The translations under genes were made by a program, and so were the position numbers. Below the pieces are notes generated by a model that was not told where the DNA came from, did not search any database, and saw nothing but the letters and a program-made list of their open reading frames with translations. DNA of 64,000 bases from Glycocaulis profundi (GTDB lineage: Bacteria > Pseudomonadota > Alphaproteobacteria > Caulobacterales > Maricaulaceae): assembly GCA_007050995.1 (NCBI GenBank), contig VJOU01000001.1, positions 1 through 64,000 of the forward strand, in the 5' to 3' direction. Shown piece after piece: positions 10,924 through 23,717 of the stretch. Every line of letters starts with the position of its first letter. The stretch's first letter is position 1.

Positions 10924-11057
10924 ATCGCGGAAGCGCTCACCTACGGCGCGGCGGGATGGCTGTCAAGACGAGGCGGCGCCGCGCCCCGCCCGCTTGCGGC
11001 CCGGACCTGAGGCGGGTAGAGACGAGGCCCGTTCAAAGCCCGCCTCGAGGGGTCCGC

Positions 11058-11360
11058 ATGTCATTCCTTCAAGCCATCATCGTCTATTTCGTCCTGCCGC
11101 TGCTGACGCTGCTGACGATCGTGGTCTTCGTCCATGTGATCCTGAGCTGGCTGGTCGCCTTCAACGTGGTGAACCCGCGCAACCAGCTCGTCTACACCAT
11201 CGGCCGGATGTGCGCGTCCATCGTGGAGCCTCTGCTCTCGCCCATCCGCCGCATCCTGCCGCCGCTGGGCGGAATGGACCTGTCGCCGATCATCCTGCTG
11301 CTCCTGATCATGTTCATCCGCAATTACGTGATCGCCCAGCTCATCTATCCCAATGTCTGA
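11058..11360 (+). CDS. YggT-family membrane protein
   Basis: A 100-residue inner-membrane protein with two hydrophobic hairpin segments: one near residues 5-35, one near 75-97. Between them is the family signature VEPLLSPIRRILPPLGGMDLSP. YggT proteins are linked to cell-shape, osmotic or membrane-protein functions, and in alphaproteobacteria often sit beside folD or argB. Here the stop overlaps the folD start (ATGTCTGA), giving translational coupling. Confidence 0.9.
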   Translation: MSFLQAIIVYFVLPLLTLLTIVVFVHVILSWLVAFNVVNPRNQLVYTIGRMCASIVEPLLSPIRRILPPLGGMDLSPIILLLLIMFIRNYVIAQLIYPNV

Positions 11361-12282
11361 CATCATCCTTCCGCAGGCGGGCCGCGCCGCGATCCTGGAC
11401 GGCAAGGCCGCCGCCGCCGCCATCGACCGCGCCGCCGCCGAGGCCGCGCGCGCACTCACGCCCGGGCTGGGGCGTCCGCCCTGCCTGGCCGTGGTGCTGG
11501 TGGGCGAGGATCCGGCCAGCCAGGTCTATGTGCGCAACAAGGCGCGCCGCACCGAGGCGGCGGGCATGACCAGCGTCGAACACCGCCGCCCGGCGGATTT
11601 CCCGCAGGAGGACCTGATCGCGCTGGTGCAGGAACTGAACGCCGACGACGGCGTGGACGGAATCCTCGTCCAGCTCCCGCTGCCGGGCCATATCGACGAG
11701 CGCGCGGTGGTCGAGGCGATCGATCCGGCCAAGGACGTGGACGGACTGACCGCGGCCAGCGCGGGGCGTCTGGTGCTGGGCGCGCCGGGCCTGCGCCCCT
11801 GCACGCCGTCTGGCTGCGTCTGGCTGGCCGAACAGGCGCTGGGCGATCTGACCGGCAAATCAGTGATCGTGATCGGCCGCTCCATCCTGGTGGGCAAGCC
11901 CGCCGCGCTGCTCTTCCTGGAAAAGAACTGCACCGTCACCCTGGCCCACTCGCGCACGAAGGACCTGCCCGGCCTGTGCCGGAGCGCGGACATCGTGGTC
12001 GCCGCCGTGGGCCGTCCCGAACTGGTCGAGGGCGACTGGATCGGAGAGGGCGCGTGCGTGCTGGACGTGGGCATCAACCGCGTGGACGCGCCTGAAAAGG
12101 GCGAGGGCGGGTCGAAGCTCGTGGGCGACGTGGACTTCGAGGCGGCGAGCGTTCGTGCGGGCTTCATCACCCCGGTGCCCGGCGGGATCGGCCCGATGAC
12201 CATCGCCATGCTTCTGGCCAATACCGTGCGCGCCGCGGCGGGCCGCAAAGGCCTTCCGATCCCGGAAAATCTGCCCGGATAA
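11353..12282 (+). CDS. folD: Bifunctional methylenetetrahydrofolate dehydrogenase/cyclohydrolase
   Basis: Interconverts 5,10-methylene-, methenyl- and 10-formyl-tetrahydrofolate in one-carbon metabolism. The 309-residue protein carries the catalytic lysine in YVRNKARR, the VDGILVQLPLPGHID signature, PCTPSG, the NADP-binding GRSILVGKPAALL and the C-terminal PGGIGPMTIAMLLANT. It is a few residues longer than typical because of a glycine-rich insertion (EKGEGGSK) near residue 255. Coupled to yggT. Confidence 0.96.
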   Translation: MSDIILPQAGRAAILDGKAAAAAIDRAAAEAARALTPGLGRPPCLAVVLVGEDPASQVYVRNKARRTEAAGMTSVEHRRPADFPQEDLIALVQELNADDGVDGILVQLPLPGHIDERAVVEAIDPAKDVDGLTAASAGRLVLGAPGLRPCTPSGCVWLAEQALGDLTGKSVIVIGRSILVGKPAALLFLEKNCTVTLAHSRTKDLPGLCRSADIVVAAVGRPELVEGDWIGEGACVLDVGINRVDAPEKGEGGSKLVGDVDFEAASVRAGFITPVPGGIGPMTIAMLLANTVRAAAGRKGLPIPENLPG

Positions 12283-12360
12283 GGTTGTTTTTTAAGAGCT
12301 TGCTAAGGCTGTCCTGAGACAGTCGAGAGCAAGGCAGCGCGCAGAATGCGTGTCAGTCGC

Positions 12361-12776
12361 ATGGGGAAAAACATGGTCGAGCCGCTGAAAATCCTCCACA
12401 TCGAGGACGATTTCGCCGACGCCATGCTGCTCAATCACGCCATGTGCGACGCGGGCGGCTACCATGTGGAGATCGAGGTCGTCCGATCCCTGTTCGACGC
12501 CCGCTTCAAGCTCAAATCGCGCACCTATGATCTGATCGTGATCGATCTCAGGCTGCCCGATTCCGTGGATCCGGTGGACACCGTCCGCACCGCGGAGACG
12601 CTGGCCAAGGGCACGCCGATCCTGGTCCTGACCGGCTCGGCGCGGGTGGACGCCAAGGCCATCGGCGAGCACATCATGCTGCTGGACAAGAACGACTACT
12701 TCAACACCCGCGACACCGCCGCCCCCGGCCGCCTGCTGGCCAAGGTGCAGGAAGCGGCCGAGGACATGCTGCGCCT

Positions 12777-12780
<4 letters not shown>
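12361..12780 (+). CDS. Stand-alone response-regulator receiver protein
   Basis: A single CheY-like receiver domain of about 139 residues with no output domain. The acidic pair is in LHIEDDFADA, the likely phosphorylated aspartate is in LIVIDLRLPD, the threonine is in LVLTGSAR and the conserved lysine is in LLDKNDYF. It is the kind of Rcp/phosphotransfer receiver that works with hybrid or histidine kinases elsewhere in the genome. Start choice between 12346, 12361 and 12373 is uncertain. Its TAG stop overlaps the glpK stop on the other strand in the palindrome CTAG. Confidence 0.8.
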
Positions 12781-14255
<1,475 letters not shown>

Positions 14256-14336
14256 GGCGGCTCCTGAATCGCATCTGTTTCGACCATAGCCTCCCCGCGC
14301 TGAAGCGCTAATCTGCGACGCGACGAGGAGACGCGA

Positions 14337-15317
14337 ATGACCGGTTTCGACCCCGAGATGATCGACAGCCCCAGCGGCGCGCGCCTGGCCCTGCGGGTGA
14401 TGCAGGCGCGCGGCGAGGCCAGAGGGATCGTGATGATCCATCACGGCATGGCCGAGCATGCGGGCCGCTATGCCCGCTTCGCGGAACATCTGGCCGCGCG
14501 CGGCTTTCATGTGGCGGCCCACGATCACCGCGGCCACGGCCTGACCACCGCGCCCGACGCGCCGCGTGGCGTGTTCGCGGGCAGGGATGGCTGGGATCGG
14601 GTGATGGAGGATGCCGCCTTCGTGCGCGGACACCTCTCCGACCGCTTCGGCGGCCTGCCGGTCATCGTGTTCGGTCATTCCATGGGCGGGGTGATCGCCA
14701 TGAACCAGGCCATGGACGAGCACGCCGAGCTGGCCGGCGTGGCGGTGTGGAACGCCAATCTGGCGCTGGGCGGTCTGATCCCGCTCATGCGCCTGCTGCT
14801 GACGCTGGAAGGGCTGGGCAAATCGAAAGACGCGCCCAGCGCCTGGATGGACGCGCTGACCTTTTCCGCGTGGGGCCGCAAGGTGAAGGACGCGCGCACC
14901 AAATTCGGCTGGCTCTCGCGCCTGCCCGCCGAGGTGGACCGGTATGTGGACGATCCCGCCTGCGGCTTCCGGCCCTCGATCTCGCTGTGGCGCGATTTCA
15001 CGCTGGGCGTGGAGCGCGGCGAGGCCGCCGACCGGCTGGAGCTGATGGGCCGGGACCTGCCGGTGTTTCTGGCCGCGGGCGGCGACGACCCGGCGACTGA
15101 CGGGGGCAAGGCGGTCAAGACCCTGTCCGCCCGGCTCTACAACGCCCGCTTCTCCCGCGTGACCATGCGCGAGGACCCCGGCGGGCGGCACGAGACCCTG
15201 AACGATATCGGCTATCCCGAGGCCATGGACGATTTCACCGTCTGGGCGGAGCGGATCATCGCCGAGGGGCGCTGGCCCGAGCCGTCTTCCCCTGAGCCCG
15301 ATCCCGTGTCAGGCTGA
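14337..15317 (+). CDS. Monoacylglycerol-lipase/lysophospholipase-like alpha/beta hydrolase
   Basis: A 326-residue serine hydrolase of the Hydrolase_4 (MGL/PldB) group. HHGMAEHAGRYARFAEHL is the oxyanion-loop signature of monoglyceride lipases, and GHSMGG holds the nucleophilic serine. A GDDPATDGG segment and GGRHETLND supply the acid and histidine. It is divergent from glpK by about 80 bases, consistent with lipid glycerol release followed by phosphorylation (inference from position). Confidence 0.85.
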   Translation: MTGFDPEMIDSPSGARLALRVMQARGEARGIVMIHHGMAEHAGRYARFAEHLAARGFHVAAHDHRGHGLTTAPDAPRGVFAGRDGWDRVMEDAAFVRGHLSDRFGGLPVIVFGHSMGGVIAMNQAMDEHAELAGVAVWNANLALGGLIPLMRLLLTLEGLGKSKDAPSAWMDALTFSAWGRKVKDARTKFGWLSRLPAEVDRYVDDPACGFRPSISLWRDFTLGVERGEAADRLELMGRDLPVFLAAGGDDPATDGGKAVKTLSARLYNARFSRVTMREDPGGRHETLNDIGYPEAMDDFTVWAERIIAEGRWPEPSSPEPDPVSG

Positions 15318-15371
15318 CGCCTGAGTGGACGCCACGGCCATGCAAACGGGCCGGGCACAGGGAGGTGGGTG

Positions 15372-16343
15372 ATGATCGAGACCATCGCGCCGCGCGCGGG
15401 GCTTGGGCTCCGGCGTCGTCTGGGACGCTATCTGGCCGCCCGCACCGCGCGCTTCAGCCTGTCGCCCTCCATCGACATCGCCCGCCAGCGCAAGCGGCTG
15501 GACACCACCGGCAAGCGCCTGCCGCTGGCCCGCGGCGTGTCGGTGGCCCGCACCGTGCTGGGCGGACGGCCCGCGCTGGCCCTGACGCCCGCGAAGATGC
15601 GCCCCGGCGCGCTGGTCTATCTGCATGGCGGGGGCTATTCGCGCGGCTCGCCCCAGAGCCATAAGCCGCTGATCTCCCGGCTGGCGGCCAGTTTCGAGCT
15701 GAAGACCTTCGCGCCCGACTACCGGCTGGCGCCTGAAAACCCCTTCCCGGCGGGCCTTGACGACGCGGTGGCCGCGATCCGGGCGGCGCGCGAGGAGACG
15801 GGCGGACCCATCGTGCTGGCGGGGGATTCGGCCGGCGGCGGGCTGGCGCTGGCCGCTGCGATCCGGCTGCGGCAGCTGGGGCTCGACCTGCCCGAGGCGA
15901 TGATCCTGTTCTCGCCCTGGACCGACCTGTCGCTGTCGGGGGAGTCCGTGGAAACGAAGGCGGACGCCGACCCGATGCTCAAGCCGGACTTCCTGCGCGC
16001 GGGCGCGGCGCTCTATCTGGGCGGGCGCCGGGCGGACGATCCGGCGGTTTCGCCCCTGTTCGCGGACCTGTCGGGCCTGCCTCCCACCCTGATCCAGGCG
16101 GGCGGCGACGAGGTGCTGCTCGATGATTCCACCCGTCTGGCCGAGCGCATGGAGGCGGCGGGCGTGAATGCCGACTGCGAGGTCTGGCAGGGCCTGTGGC
16201 ACGACTTCCAGCTCTTCGCCCCGATCATCCCCGAGGCGGACTGGGCGGTGGACCGGGCGCGGGTCTGGCTGGACGTCCAGCTCGCGGACTTCTTCGAGGA
16301 CGGCGCCGCGCCTCAGGCGAACAGGGCGTCCAACGCGGCCTGA
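15372..16343 (+). CDS. Alpha/beta hydrolase, HSL (hormone-sensitive lipase) family
   Basis: A 323-residue esterase with the HGGGY oxyanion motif, the nucleophile in GDSAGGGLALA, the acid in the GGDEVLLDDS region and the catalytic histidine in GLWHDFQLF. This is the bacterial hormone-sensitive-lipase (family IV esterase) layout. The ATG at 15372 has GGAGG 7 bases upstream. Its 3' end overlaps the convergent acyl-CoA ligase gene by about 30 bases. With the preceding lipase it forms a small lipid-hydrolysis pair. Confidence 0.88.
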   Translation: MIETIAPRAGLGLRRRLGRYLAARTARFSLSPSIDIARQRKRLDTTGKRLPLARGVSVARTVLGGRPALALTPAKMRPGALVYLHGGGYSRGSPQSHKPLISRLAASFELKTFAPDYRLAPENPFPAGLDDAVAAIRAAREETGGPIVLAGDSAGGGLALAAAIRLRQLGLDLPEAMILFSPWTDLSLSGESVETKADADPMLKPDFLRAGAALYLGGRRADDPAVSPLFADLSGLPPTLIQAGGDEVLLDDSTRLAERMEAAGVNADCEVWQGLWHDFQLFAPIIPEADWAVDRARVWLDVQLADFFEDGAAPQANRASNAA

Positions 16344-18127
16344 CTGCGCTCGATCACCACCTTGCGTTTGACCTTCATCGTGGGCGTCAGCTCCCCGCCC
16401 TGCACGGTCAGGGGCGCGTCCAGAATGGCGAACTTGCGGATGTTCTCCACCCGCGCATAGCGCGCATTGACCCGGTCGATCCCTGACTGGATTTCCTCGC
16501 GGACCTTGGGGTGGCTTTTCGGATCGGCGCCGATGGAGTGCTTTTTCGCGAAAGCGGACAGCGCCTCGGCGTTCAGGGTCAGCAACGCGACCAGATAGGG
16601 CCTGTTGTCGCCCGCCACCACCGCATGCTCGACCAGATCAATGTCCATCAGCTCGGTCTCGAGATTGGCCGGGGTGATGTTCTTGCCGCCCGAGGTGATG
16701 ATGATGTCCTTGATGCGCCCCGTGATGAAGACGAAGCCGTCATCGTCCACGCTGACGATGTCGCCGGTGCGCATCCAGCCTTCGCGGGTGAAGGCGTCCG
16801 CGGTGGCGTCATTGTTCTTCATGTAGCCCGCGAACACGTTCGGCCCGCGCACCAGAAGCTCGCCCTCCTCGCTCAGACGCCATTCCATGTGCGGGATGAT
16901 TTTCCCCACCGATCCGAAGCGGACCTGCCCCGGCGCGTTGAAGCTGGTCGGGGCGCTGGTCTCGGACTGTCCGTACCCCTCGTATATGATCAGGTCGAGC
17001 GAGGCGAAGAAGCGCAGCACGTCCACCGAGATGGGCGCCGCGCCGGAGATCAGCACCCGCGCCTCGTCCATCCCCAGCGCCTTCTTCACCTTCGACAGCA
17101 CGAGTTTCCGCGCCAGCGCCATCTTCGCCTTCAACGCCGGGGAGGGGGAGCGGCCCGACACCACCGCCGCGTTGTGGTCCGACGCCGTGGCCATCGCCCA
17201 TCGGGCGAGCTTCGCCTTGGTCCCCGTCGCCTCGCCCAGCCGGGCCTTCAGGGTGTCGGCCATCTTCTCCCACACCCGCGGCACGCCGAAGAAGATGTTG
17301 GGCCGGGCGGTCTTCAGGTCCTCGCCCAGCGTCTCCATGGAGCGCGCGAAGTAGAGACACCCGCCTCCGTTCACGTGGTTGTGGACCGAGGCCTGCTGCT
17401 CGGCGATGTGCGCCAGCGGCAGGTAGGACAGCAGCCGGTCGCCGGGGCGGCCGCCGAACATCTCGCGGATGGCGCTGGCGCTCCAGGCCAGGTTGCCGTG
17501 GGTCAGCATCACCGCCTTGGGCGGGCCGGTCGTGCCCGAGGTGTAGATCAGGCTGCCCACCTGGTTCTCCTCGATGGCGGCCAGCCGTCCGTCCACGGTC
17601 TCGTCGAGCTGGACGTCCTCGCCCAGCGACATGAAGCGGTCCCAGCTAAGGATCAGGCCGCCTTCGCCCTCGCCGTCCATGACGACGATGTGGCGCAGGG
17701 CCGGGCAGTCGTCTTTCAGCGCCAGCGCGTCACGCGCCTGCTCCATGGTCTCCACCAGCAGGACCGGGGCTTCGGAATGCTGCAGGATGTAGGCGATCTC
17801 GGGCGGGGCGCTGGTCCAGTAGATGCCCGCTGGGCGGCCGCCTGCCATCATCGCGGCGTGGGCGGCGATGGTCCATTCGCGCCGGTTGAAGCCCAGTATG
17901 GCGACGCTGTCGTCCCGGGCGCAGCCCAGAGCGATCAGGGCGCGGGCGGCCTGGCGCGTCTCGCGGGCGTAGTCCGCCCAGCTGCGGGTGATCCAGCCAT
18001 TGCCCGAATGGAAGGCGTAGGCGGGCGCGTCTGGCCGCCGCCCGGCCTGATCGAGAAGCCGGGCGGGCGTGGACGGGAACCAGTTCGCCTCACCGATCCG
18101 GGGCAGTTCGCTCGCCCGCGCCTCCAT
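16313..18127 (-). CDS. Long-chain acyl-CoA synthetase (AMP-forming)
   Basis: A 604-residue adenylate-forming ligase. The P-loop motif YTSGTTGPPKAVMLTHGN, the adenine motif EGYGQSET, the hinge region TGRIKDIIITSGGKNI and the extended C-terminus are those of FadD15/AtuH-like long-chain ligases. It is the last gene of the six-gene acyl-CoA operon and overlaps the end of the BKACE gene by 38 bases. In that context it most likely activates the carboxylic acid that feeds the acyl-CoA dehydrogenase; the acid itself is not readable. Confidence 0.9.
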   Translation of the reverse strand: MEARASELPRIGEANWFPSTPARLLDQAGRRPDAPAYAFHSGNGWITRSWADYARETRQAARALIALGCARDDSVAILGFNRREWTIAAHAAMMAGGRPAGIYWTSAPPEIAYILQHSEAPVLLVETMEQARDALALKDDCPALRHIVVMDGEGEGGLILSWDRFMSLGEDVQLDETVDGRLAAIEENQVGSLIYTSGTTGPPKAVMLTHGNLAWSASAIREMFGGRPGDRLLSYLPLAHIAEQQASVHNHVNGGGCLYFARSMETLGEDLKTARPNIFFGVPRVWEKMADTLKARLGEATGTKAKLARWAMATASDHNAAVVSGRSPSPALKAKMALARKLVLSKVKKALGMDEARVLISGAAPISVDVLRFFASLDLIIYEGYGQSETSAPTSFNAPGQVRFGSVGKIIPHMEWRLSEEGELLVRGPNVFAGYMKNNDATADAFTREGWMRTGDIVSVDDDGFVFITGRIKDIIITSGGKNITPANLETELMDIDLVEHAVVAGDNRPYLVALLTLNAEALSAFAKKHSIGADPKSHPKVREEIQSGIDRVNARYARVENIRKFAILDAPLTVQGGELTPTMKVKRKVVIERSQAALDALFA

Positions 18128-18995
18128 CGCCGTTCTCCTTGCTCAGGCCCATGATCCTTCTCGCCTCGCCGGGGCTGGCGATCTCGCGCCCCGCCTGCCG
18201 GGCGATGTCCGCCAGCGCGGCGATCAGCGCGCCGTTGCCCTCCGCGCGCTCCCCGCCGGGCAGGTGGAAGGTGTCCTCCAGCCCCGTGCGCAGCATCCCG
18301 CCCAGTTCGGCGGCGCGCGCATGGACCGGCCATATCTCCCCGCGGCCGATCAGGGTCGCCTGCCACGGATCGCCGGGGCGCTTGAGGTCCAGCGCCAGCT
18401 CCAGCGCGCGGACGTCCGCAGGCATGCCCGAAGCCACGCCCATGACGAAATTATAGTGCGCGGCGGGGGCCATGCCATGGGCCACGTAAAGGCCCACCGA
18501 GCGCACGATGCCGATGTCGAAGCATTCGAACTCCGGATGAGACCCGCTCCGGGCCATCGCGTCGAGCATGGCGGCGATCTTCTCCACCGGATTGTCGAAC
18601 ACCATGGGCGGCCACGCCCATGACCCGTCCGAGCGGAGTTTGAGATAGTTCAGCGAGCCGGCGTTGCAGGCCGCGATCTCGGGCCGCACCCGCTTCAGGC
18701 AGGCGACGGGCCCTGACACGTCAGGCCCCACCACCCCGGTGGTCTGGTTGATGATCACGCCGGGGCAGGCGTCGCGGATGGCCTCGCAGATTTCCGCGGC
18801 CACCTCCGGCTCCCAGCTCGGCAGATGCCCCATGCCGGGCTCCTGCCGCCGGAAATGCACGTGCATCACGCTGGCGCCCGCCTCGAAGGCCTGCCGCGCG
18901 CTGGTCGCCATCTCTCCGGACGTGACGGGCACGGGGTGGCGCCTGGGGTCGGTCAGCACGCCATTGAGCGCGCAGGTGATCACCGCCTTGGTCAT
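18090..18995 (-). CDS. BKACE (DUF849) beta-keto acid cleavage enzyme
   Basis: A 301-residue member of the 3-keto-5-aminohexanoate cleavage enzyme family. These Zn-dependent enzymes condense a beta-keto acid with acetyl-CoA and release acetoacetate and a new CoA ester. The zinc ligands are visible as HVH (His45, His47), and the conserved glutamate is in TGLED (Glu240). It starts by ATGA overlap with the carboxylase alpha gene. A BKACE is not part of the classic leucine or atu gene sets, so its presence in this operon is unusual. Confidence 0.9.
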   Translation of the reverse strand: MTKAVITCALNGVLTDPRRHPVPVTSGEMATSARQAFEAGASVMHVHFRRQEPGMGHLPSWEPEVAAEICEAIRDACPGVIINQTTGVVGPDVSGPVACLKRVRPEIAACNAGSLNYLKLRSDGSWAWPPMVFDNPVEKIAAMLDAMARSGSHPEFECFDIGIVRSVGLYVAHGMAPAAHYNFVMGVASGMPADVRALELALDLKRPGDPWQATLIGRGEIWPVHARAAELGGMLRTGLEDTFHLPGGERAEGNGALIAALADIARQAGREIASPGEARRIMGLSKENGDGGAGERTAPDR

Positions 18996-20937
18996 GCCGC
19001 ATCATCTCCCGGCGCGAGCGCGATGAGAAGACTGCCTCCGGCCGCCTGCGCCCCTTCGCGGGCATGGACCTCGGTCACGGTCCCTGCGACGGCGGCGTCC
19101 AGCCGCATCTCCATCTTCATCGCCTCCATCACGGCCAGCGTCTGCCCGGCCTCCACGATGTCGCCGGGCGAGACGAGAACCCTAGCCACCAGCCCGGTGA
19201 CCGGGGCGAGAACGCGGCCCGGATCGGCCCCCGCCGCCTCGCCGAAGGGCGAAGGCTTCGCGATCACGGAATCCCGCCCGCCGATGGCGATGTGCAGCGC
19301 GCCGGTTTCGTCCTCCACCGCAAACCCGGCCCGCGCGATCCCGTCCTGCCGCCAGCGCACGGCCGCGCCCTCGCGGGAGACCAGCGCCAGCGCCGCCTCC
19401 CGCCCGCCCAGCCGCACGGTGACCGCGCCCGGCCCGGTCTGTCCGACCCGCAGTTCCGTCCGCGCCCCGTCCGCCTCCACCGGCAGGCCGAAGGCCGTGA
19501 CCGATTTCGAGCGCACCACGCCGGGGCGGGGCGCGCAGGTCAGCAGGGCGAACAGGGCCATGGCCTCGAACGGCGCTTCGCGCTCCGCGAACGGCCCGGT
19601 CCCGGCCTCCGCCCAGGCGTCCAGATCGCCGGTGAACACCGCGCCGCTGGCGAATTCGTCCGTATCCAGAACATCGATCAGGAAGCCGCGATTGGTGACC
19701 GTGCCCAGCAGCGGGCTCGCCTCCAGCGCGGCGAGCAGGCGCGCGATGGCGGTCCCGCGGTCCGGGCCATGGGCGATGATCTTGGCGACCATCGGATCAT
19801 AATGGGCGCTGACCGCATCCCCGCTTTCAACGCCTGCGTCCGCCCGCGCGCCGGACGGCTCGAAATGCAGCACCGGGCCGGGGCGGGGCGCGAAGCCCGC
19901 GCGCGGGTCTTCGGCATAGAGCCGCGCTTCGATCGCGTGGCCCTCGATCCGCACATCATTCTGGCTGAAGGGCAGGGGGCGGCCTTCGGCGATGGCGATC
20001 TGGAGATCGACCAGATCGAGCCCGGTGACCATCTCGGTCACGGGATGCTCCACCTGCAGCCGCGTGTTCATCTCGAGAAAATAGTGCCGCCCCTCGGCGT
20101 CGAGCAGGAATTCCACCGTGCCCGCGCCTTCGTAATCCACCGCCCGCGCCGCCGCGATGGCGGCGTCGTTCAGCCGTGCGCGCAGGTCCGTGTCCACCGC
20201 GGGGCTGGGCGCCTCCTCGATCACCTTCTGCCGCCGCCGCTGCACCGAGCATTCGCGCTCGCCCAGCGACAGGCAGGCGCCGTGGCGGTCGGCCAGGATC
20301 TGCACCTCCACGTGCCGGGCCGGAGCGATCAGCTTTTCCAGCAGCACCGCGCCGTCGCCGAAGGCGGATTGCGCCTCGCGCCGCGCCGAGGCCAGCGCCT
20401 CGGGGAAATCCGCCGCGCGGGCCACGGCGCGCATCCCGCGCCCGCCCCCGCCCGCCGCGGCCTTGATCAGGACCGGCCATCCGAGGGTTTCCGCCTCGGC
20501 CAGCAGCGCGGTGTCGTCCGCCTCGCCCTGCCAGCCGGGCGCGACCGGCACGCCCGCCGCGATCATCGCCTCGCGGGCCTTCGCCTTGTCGCCCATGGCC
20601 GCGATGGCGGCGGGCGGCGGGCCGACCCAGACCAGCCCCGCCTCGATCACCGCGCGGGCGAACCCGGCATTCTCCGAGAGGAAGCCGTATCCGGGATGGA
20701 CCGCGTCCGCCCCCGCGGCCTGCGCCGCATCGAGGATCGCGGGGATGTTCAGATAGCTTTCAGGCGCCGGGGCCGGGCCGATGCGCACCGCCATGTCGGC
20801 TTGCCGCACATGCATCGCGCCCGCGTCGGCGTCCGAATGGACCGCGATGGTTTTGATGCCCCGCGCTTTGCCCGCGCGGATGATCCGCACCGCGATCTCG
20901 CCGCGGTTTGCGACCAGCAGGGCGCGGATCGGGGTCA

Positions 20938-20938
<1 letters not shown>
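18992..20938 (-). CDS. Acyl-CoA carboxylase alpha subunit (biotin carboxylase + BCCP)
   Basis: A 648-residue subunit with the biotin carboxylase ATP-grasp region (KAAAGGGGRGMR, then EMNTRLQVEHPVTE) and, near residue 607, the biotinylation motif VMEAMKME. It fits the alpha subunits of methylcrotonyl-CoA and geranyl-CoA carboxylases. The true start is ATG at 20938, overlapping the acyl-CoA dehydrogenase stop as TGATG. It pairs with the beta subunit two genes upstream. Substrate specificity rests with the beta subunit and the operon context. Confidence 0.92.
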
Positions 20939-22095
<1,157 letters not shown>

Positions 22096-22106
22096 GTTTG
22101 TCCTCC

Positions 22107-23717
22107 TCAGAACCGCGCCGCGCCGAACGTGTTCGGCCTCAGCGTCCGCGTCTGCGCCGCCGCGCCTGTCTCCAGGCACTCGATCAGGATCGCGCGGGTG
22201 TCGCGCGGGTCGATGATGCCGTCGTCCCAGAGCCGGGCCGTGCCGAACAGGGCGCGCGACTGATCCTCCAGCCCGGCGGTGATCATGTCCGACATCTGTC
22301 TGAGCGCAGTCTCGTCGGTCTCGCGACCGGCTCTGGCGTCCTTGGCGCGGGTGACGATCTCCATCACCTTCGCCGCCTGCGCGCCGCCCATCACGGCGGT
22401 CCGGGCGGTGGGCCAGGCGAAGATGAAGCGCGGATCGAAACCCCGCCCGCACATGCCGTAATTGCCCGCCCCGTAAGAGCCGCCCATGACGATGGTGAGC
22501 TTGGGCACGCGGGCGTTGGCGACGGCCTGGATCATCTTCGAGCCGTGCTTGACCGCGCCCGCGGCCTCCGCCGCCGTGCCGACCATGTAGCCGGTGGTGT
22601 TCTGCAGGAAGACCAGCGCGATGCCGGTCTGGTCGCACAGCTGGATGAACTGGCCCGCCTTGGCCGAGCCCTCGGGCTGGATCGGGCCGTTATTGGTGAC
22701 GATCCCCACCGGATGCCCGCCCAGGCTGGCGTGACCGCACACGGTCTCCGCGCCGTAGCCGGGCTTGAACTCGAGGAAGTCCGACCCGTCCGCGATCCGG
22801 GCGATGACCTCCCGTGCGTCGAACGGCGCCCGGCCGTCCGCAGGGATCAGGCCCATCAGCTCGCCGGGGTCGTGGACCGGTGGCGGTCCGCCGCGGGCGG
22901 GCGCGTCGGCCTCCCACCCGATCTTCGCCATGAGCGCGCGCGCATAGGCGATGGCCTGCGCGTCGTCGTCGGCGAGATATTCGCCCAGCCCCGTCGTCTC
23001 GGCATGCAGGCGCGCGCCGCCCAGCGCCTCGTCGTCGGCGTCCTCGCCGATGGCGGCTTTGACCAGCGGCGGGCCGGCGAGGAATATTTTGGAGCGGTCG
23101 CGCACCAGAACGACGTAATCGGACAGTCCGGGCAGATAGGCCCCGCCCGCGGTCGAGCTGCCGTGGACGACCGCGACCTGGGGGATGCCCGCCGCGCTCA
23201 GCCGGGCCTGATTGGCGAAGCTGCGCCCGCCCTCGACGAATATTTCCGCCTGATAGAGAAGGTTGGCGCCGCCCGATTCCACCAGATGGATCAGAGGCAG
23301 TCGGTTCTCAAACGCGATCTCCTGCCCGCGCAGGGCCTTCTTCAGGCCCATGGGCGCGACCGTGCCGCCCTTGATGGCGCTGTCGCTGGCCGCGATCACG
23401 GCGCGCCGTCCGCTGACCGTGCCGATCCCGAGGATGGAGCCGCCCCCGGACGCCGAGCGGTCCCCGTCATCGTCATGCATGCCCAGCCCCGCCAGCGGGC
23501 TGATCTCGATGAAGCTCGCCTCGGGATCGACCAGCCGGGCGACCCGCTCGCGGGGCAGGAGCTGGCCGCGGGCGGCGAAGTCCTCGGCCTTGCGGGCGGA
23601 ATTGGCCCGGACCCGGTCCTCCAGCGCGCGGACCTCGGCGAGCTTCTCCGCCATCGCTTCGGCGCCGGCCCGGAAAGCCTCCGAACCCGGATCGAGGCGG
23701 GTGGAGAGCACGCCCAT
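22107..23717 (-). CDS. Acyl-CoA carboxylase beta subunit (carboxyltransferase)
   Basis: A 536-residue carboxyltransferase subunit. Motifs include SAIKGGTVAPMGLKKALRGQ, VESGGANLLYQAEIF, GSSTAGGAYLPGLSDYVV, FLAGPPLVKAA and the C-terminal MGGSYGAGNYGMCGRGF. The segments MGLKKALRGQEIA and SDYVVLV look like geranyl-CoA-type (AtuC) rather than methylcrotonyl-CoA-type subunits, a judgement from memory. The start overlaps the SDR stop as TGATG. The next gene follows after 11 bases. Confidence 0.9.
   Translation of the reverse strand: MGVLSTRLDPGSEAFRAGAEAMAEKLAEVRALEDRVRANSARKAEDFAARGQLLPRERVARLVDPEASFIEISPLAGLGMHDDDGDRSASGGGSILGIGTVSGRRAVIAASDSAIKGGTVAPMGLKKALRGQEIAFENRLPLIHLVESGGANLLYQAEIFVEGGRSFANQARLSAAGIPQVAVVHGSSTAGGAYLPGLSDYVVLVRDRSKIFLAGPPLVKAAIGEDADDEALGGARLHAETTGLGEYLADDDAQAIAYARALMAKIGWEADAPARGGPPPVHDPGELMGLIPADGRAPFDAREVIARIADGSDFLEFKPGYGAETVCGHASLGGHPVGIVTNNGPIQPEGSAKAGQFIQLCDQTGIALVFLQNTTGYMVGTAAEAAGAVKHGSKMIQAVANARVPKLTIVMGGSYGAGNYGMCGRGFDPRFIFAWPTARTAVMGGAQAAKVMEIVTRAKDARAGRETDETALRQMSDMITAGLEDQSRALFGTARLWDDGIIDPRDTRAILIECLETGAAAQTRTLRPNTFGAARF

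Noticed and set aside
14256-15191. In-frame N-terminal extension of glpK by about 310 codons
   Set aside because: It lies antisense over the lipase gene, reads as His/Arg/Gly-rich shadow sequence, and the standard glycerol kinase N-terminus begins at 14255.
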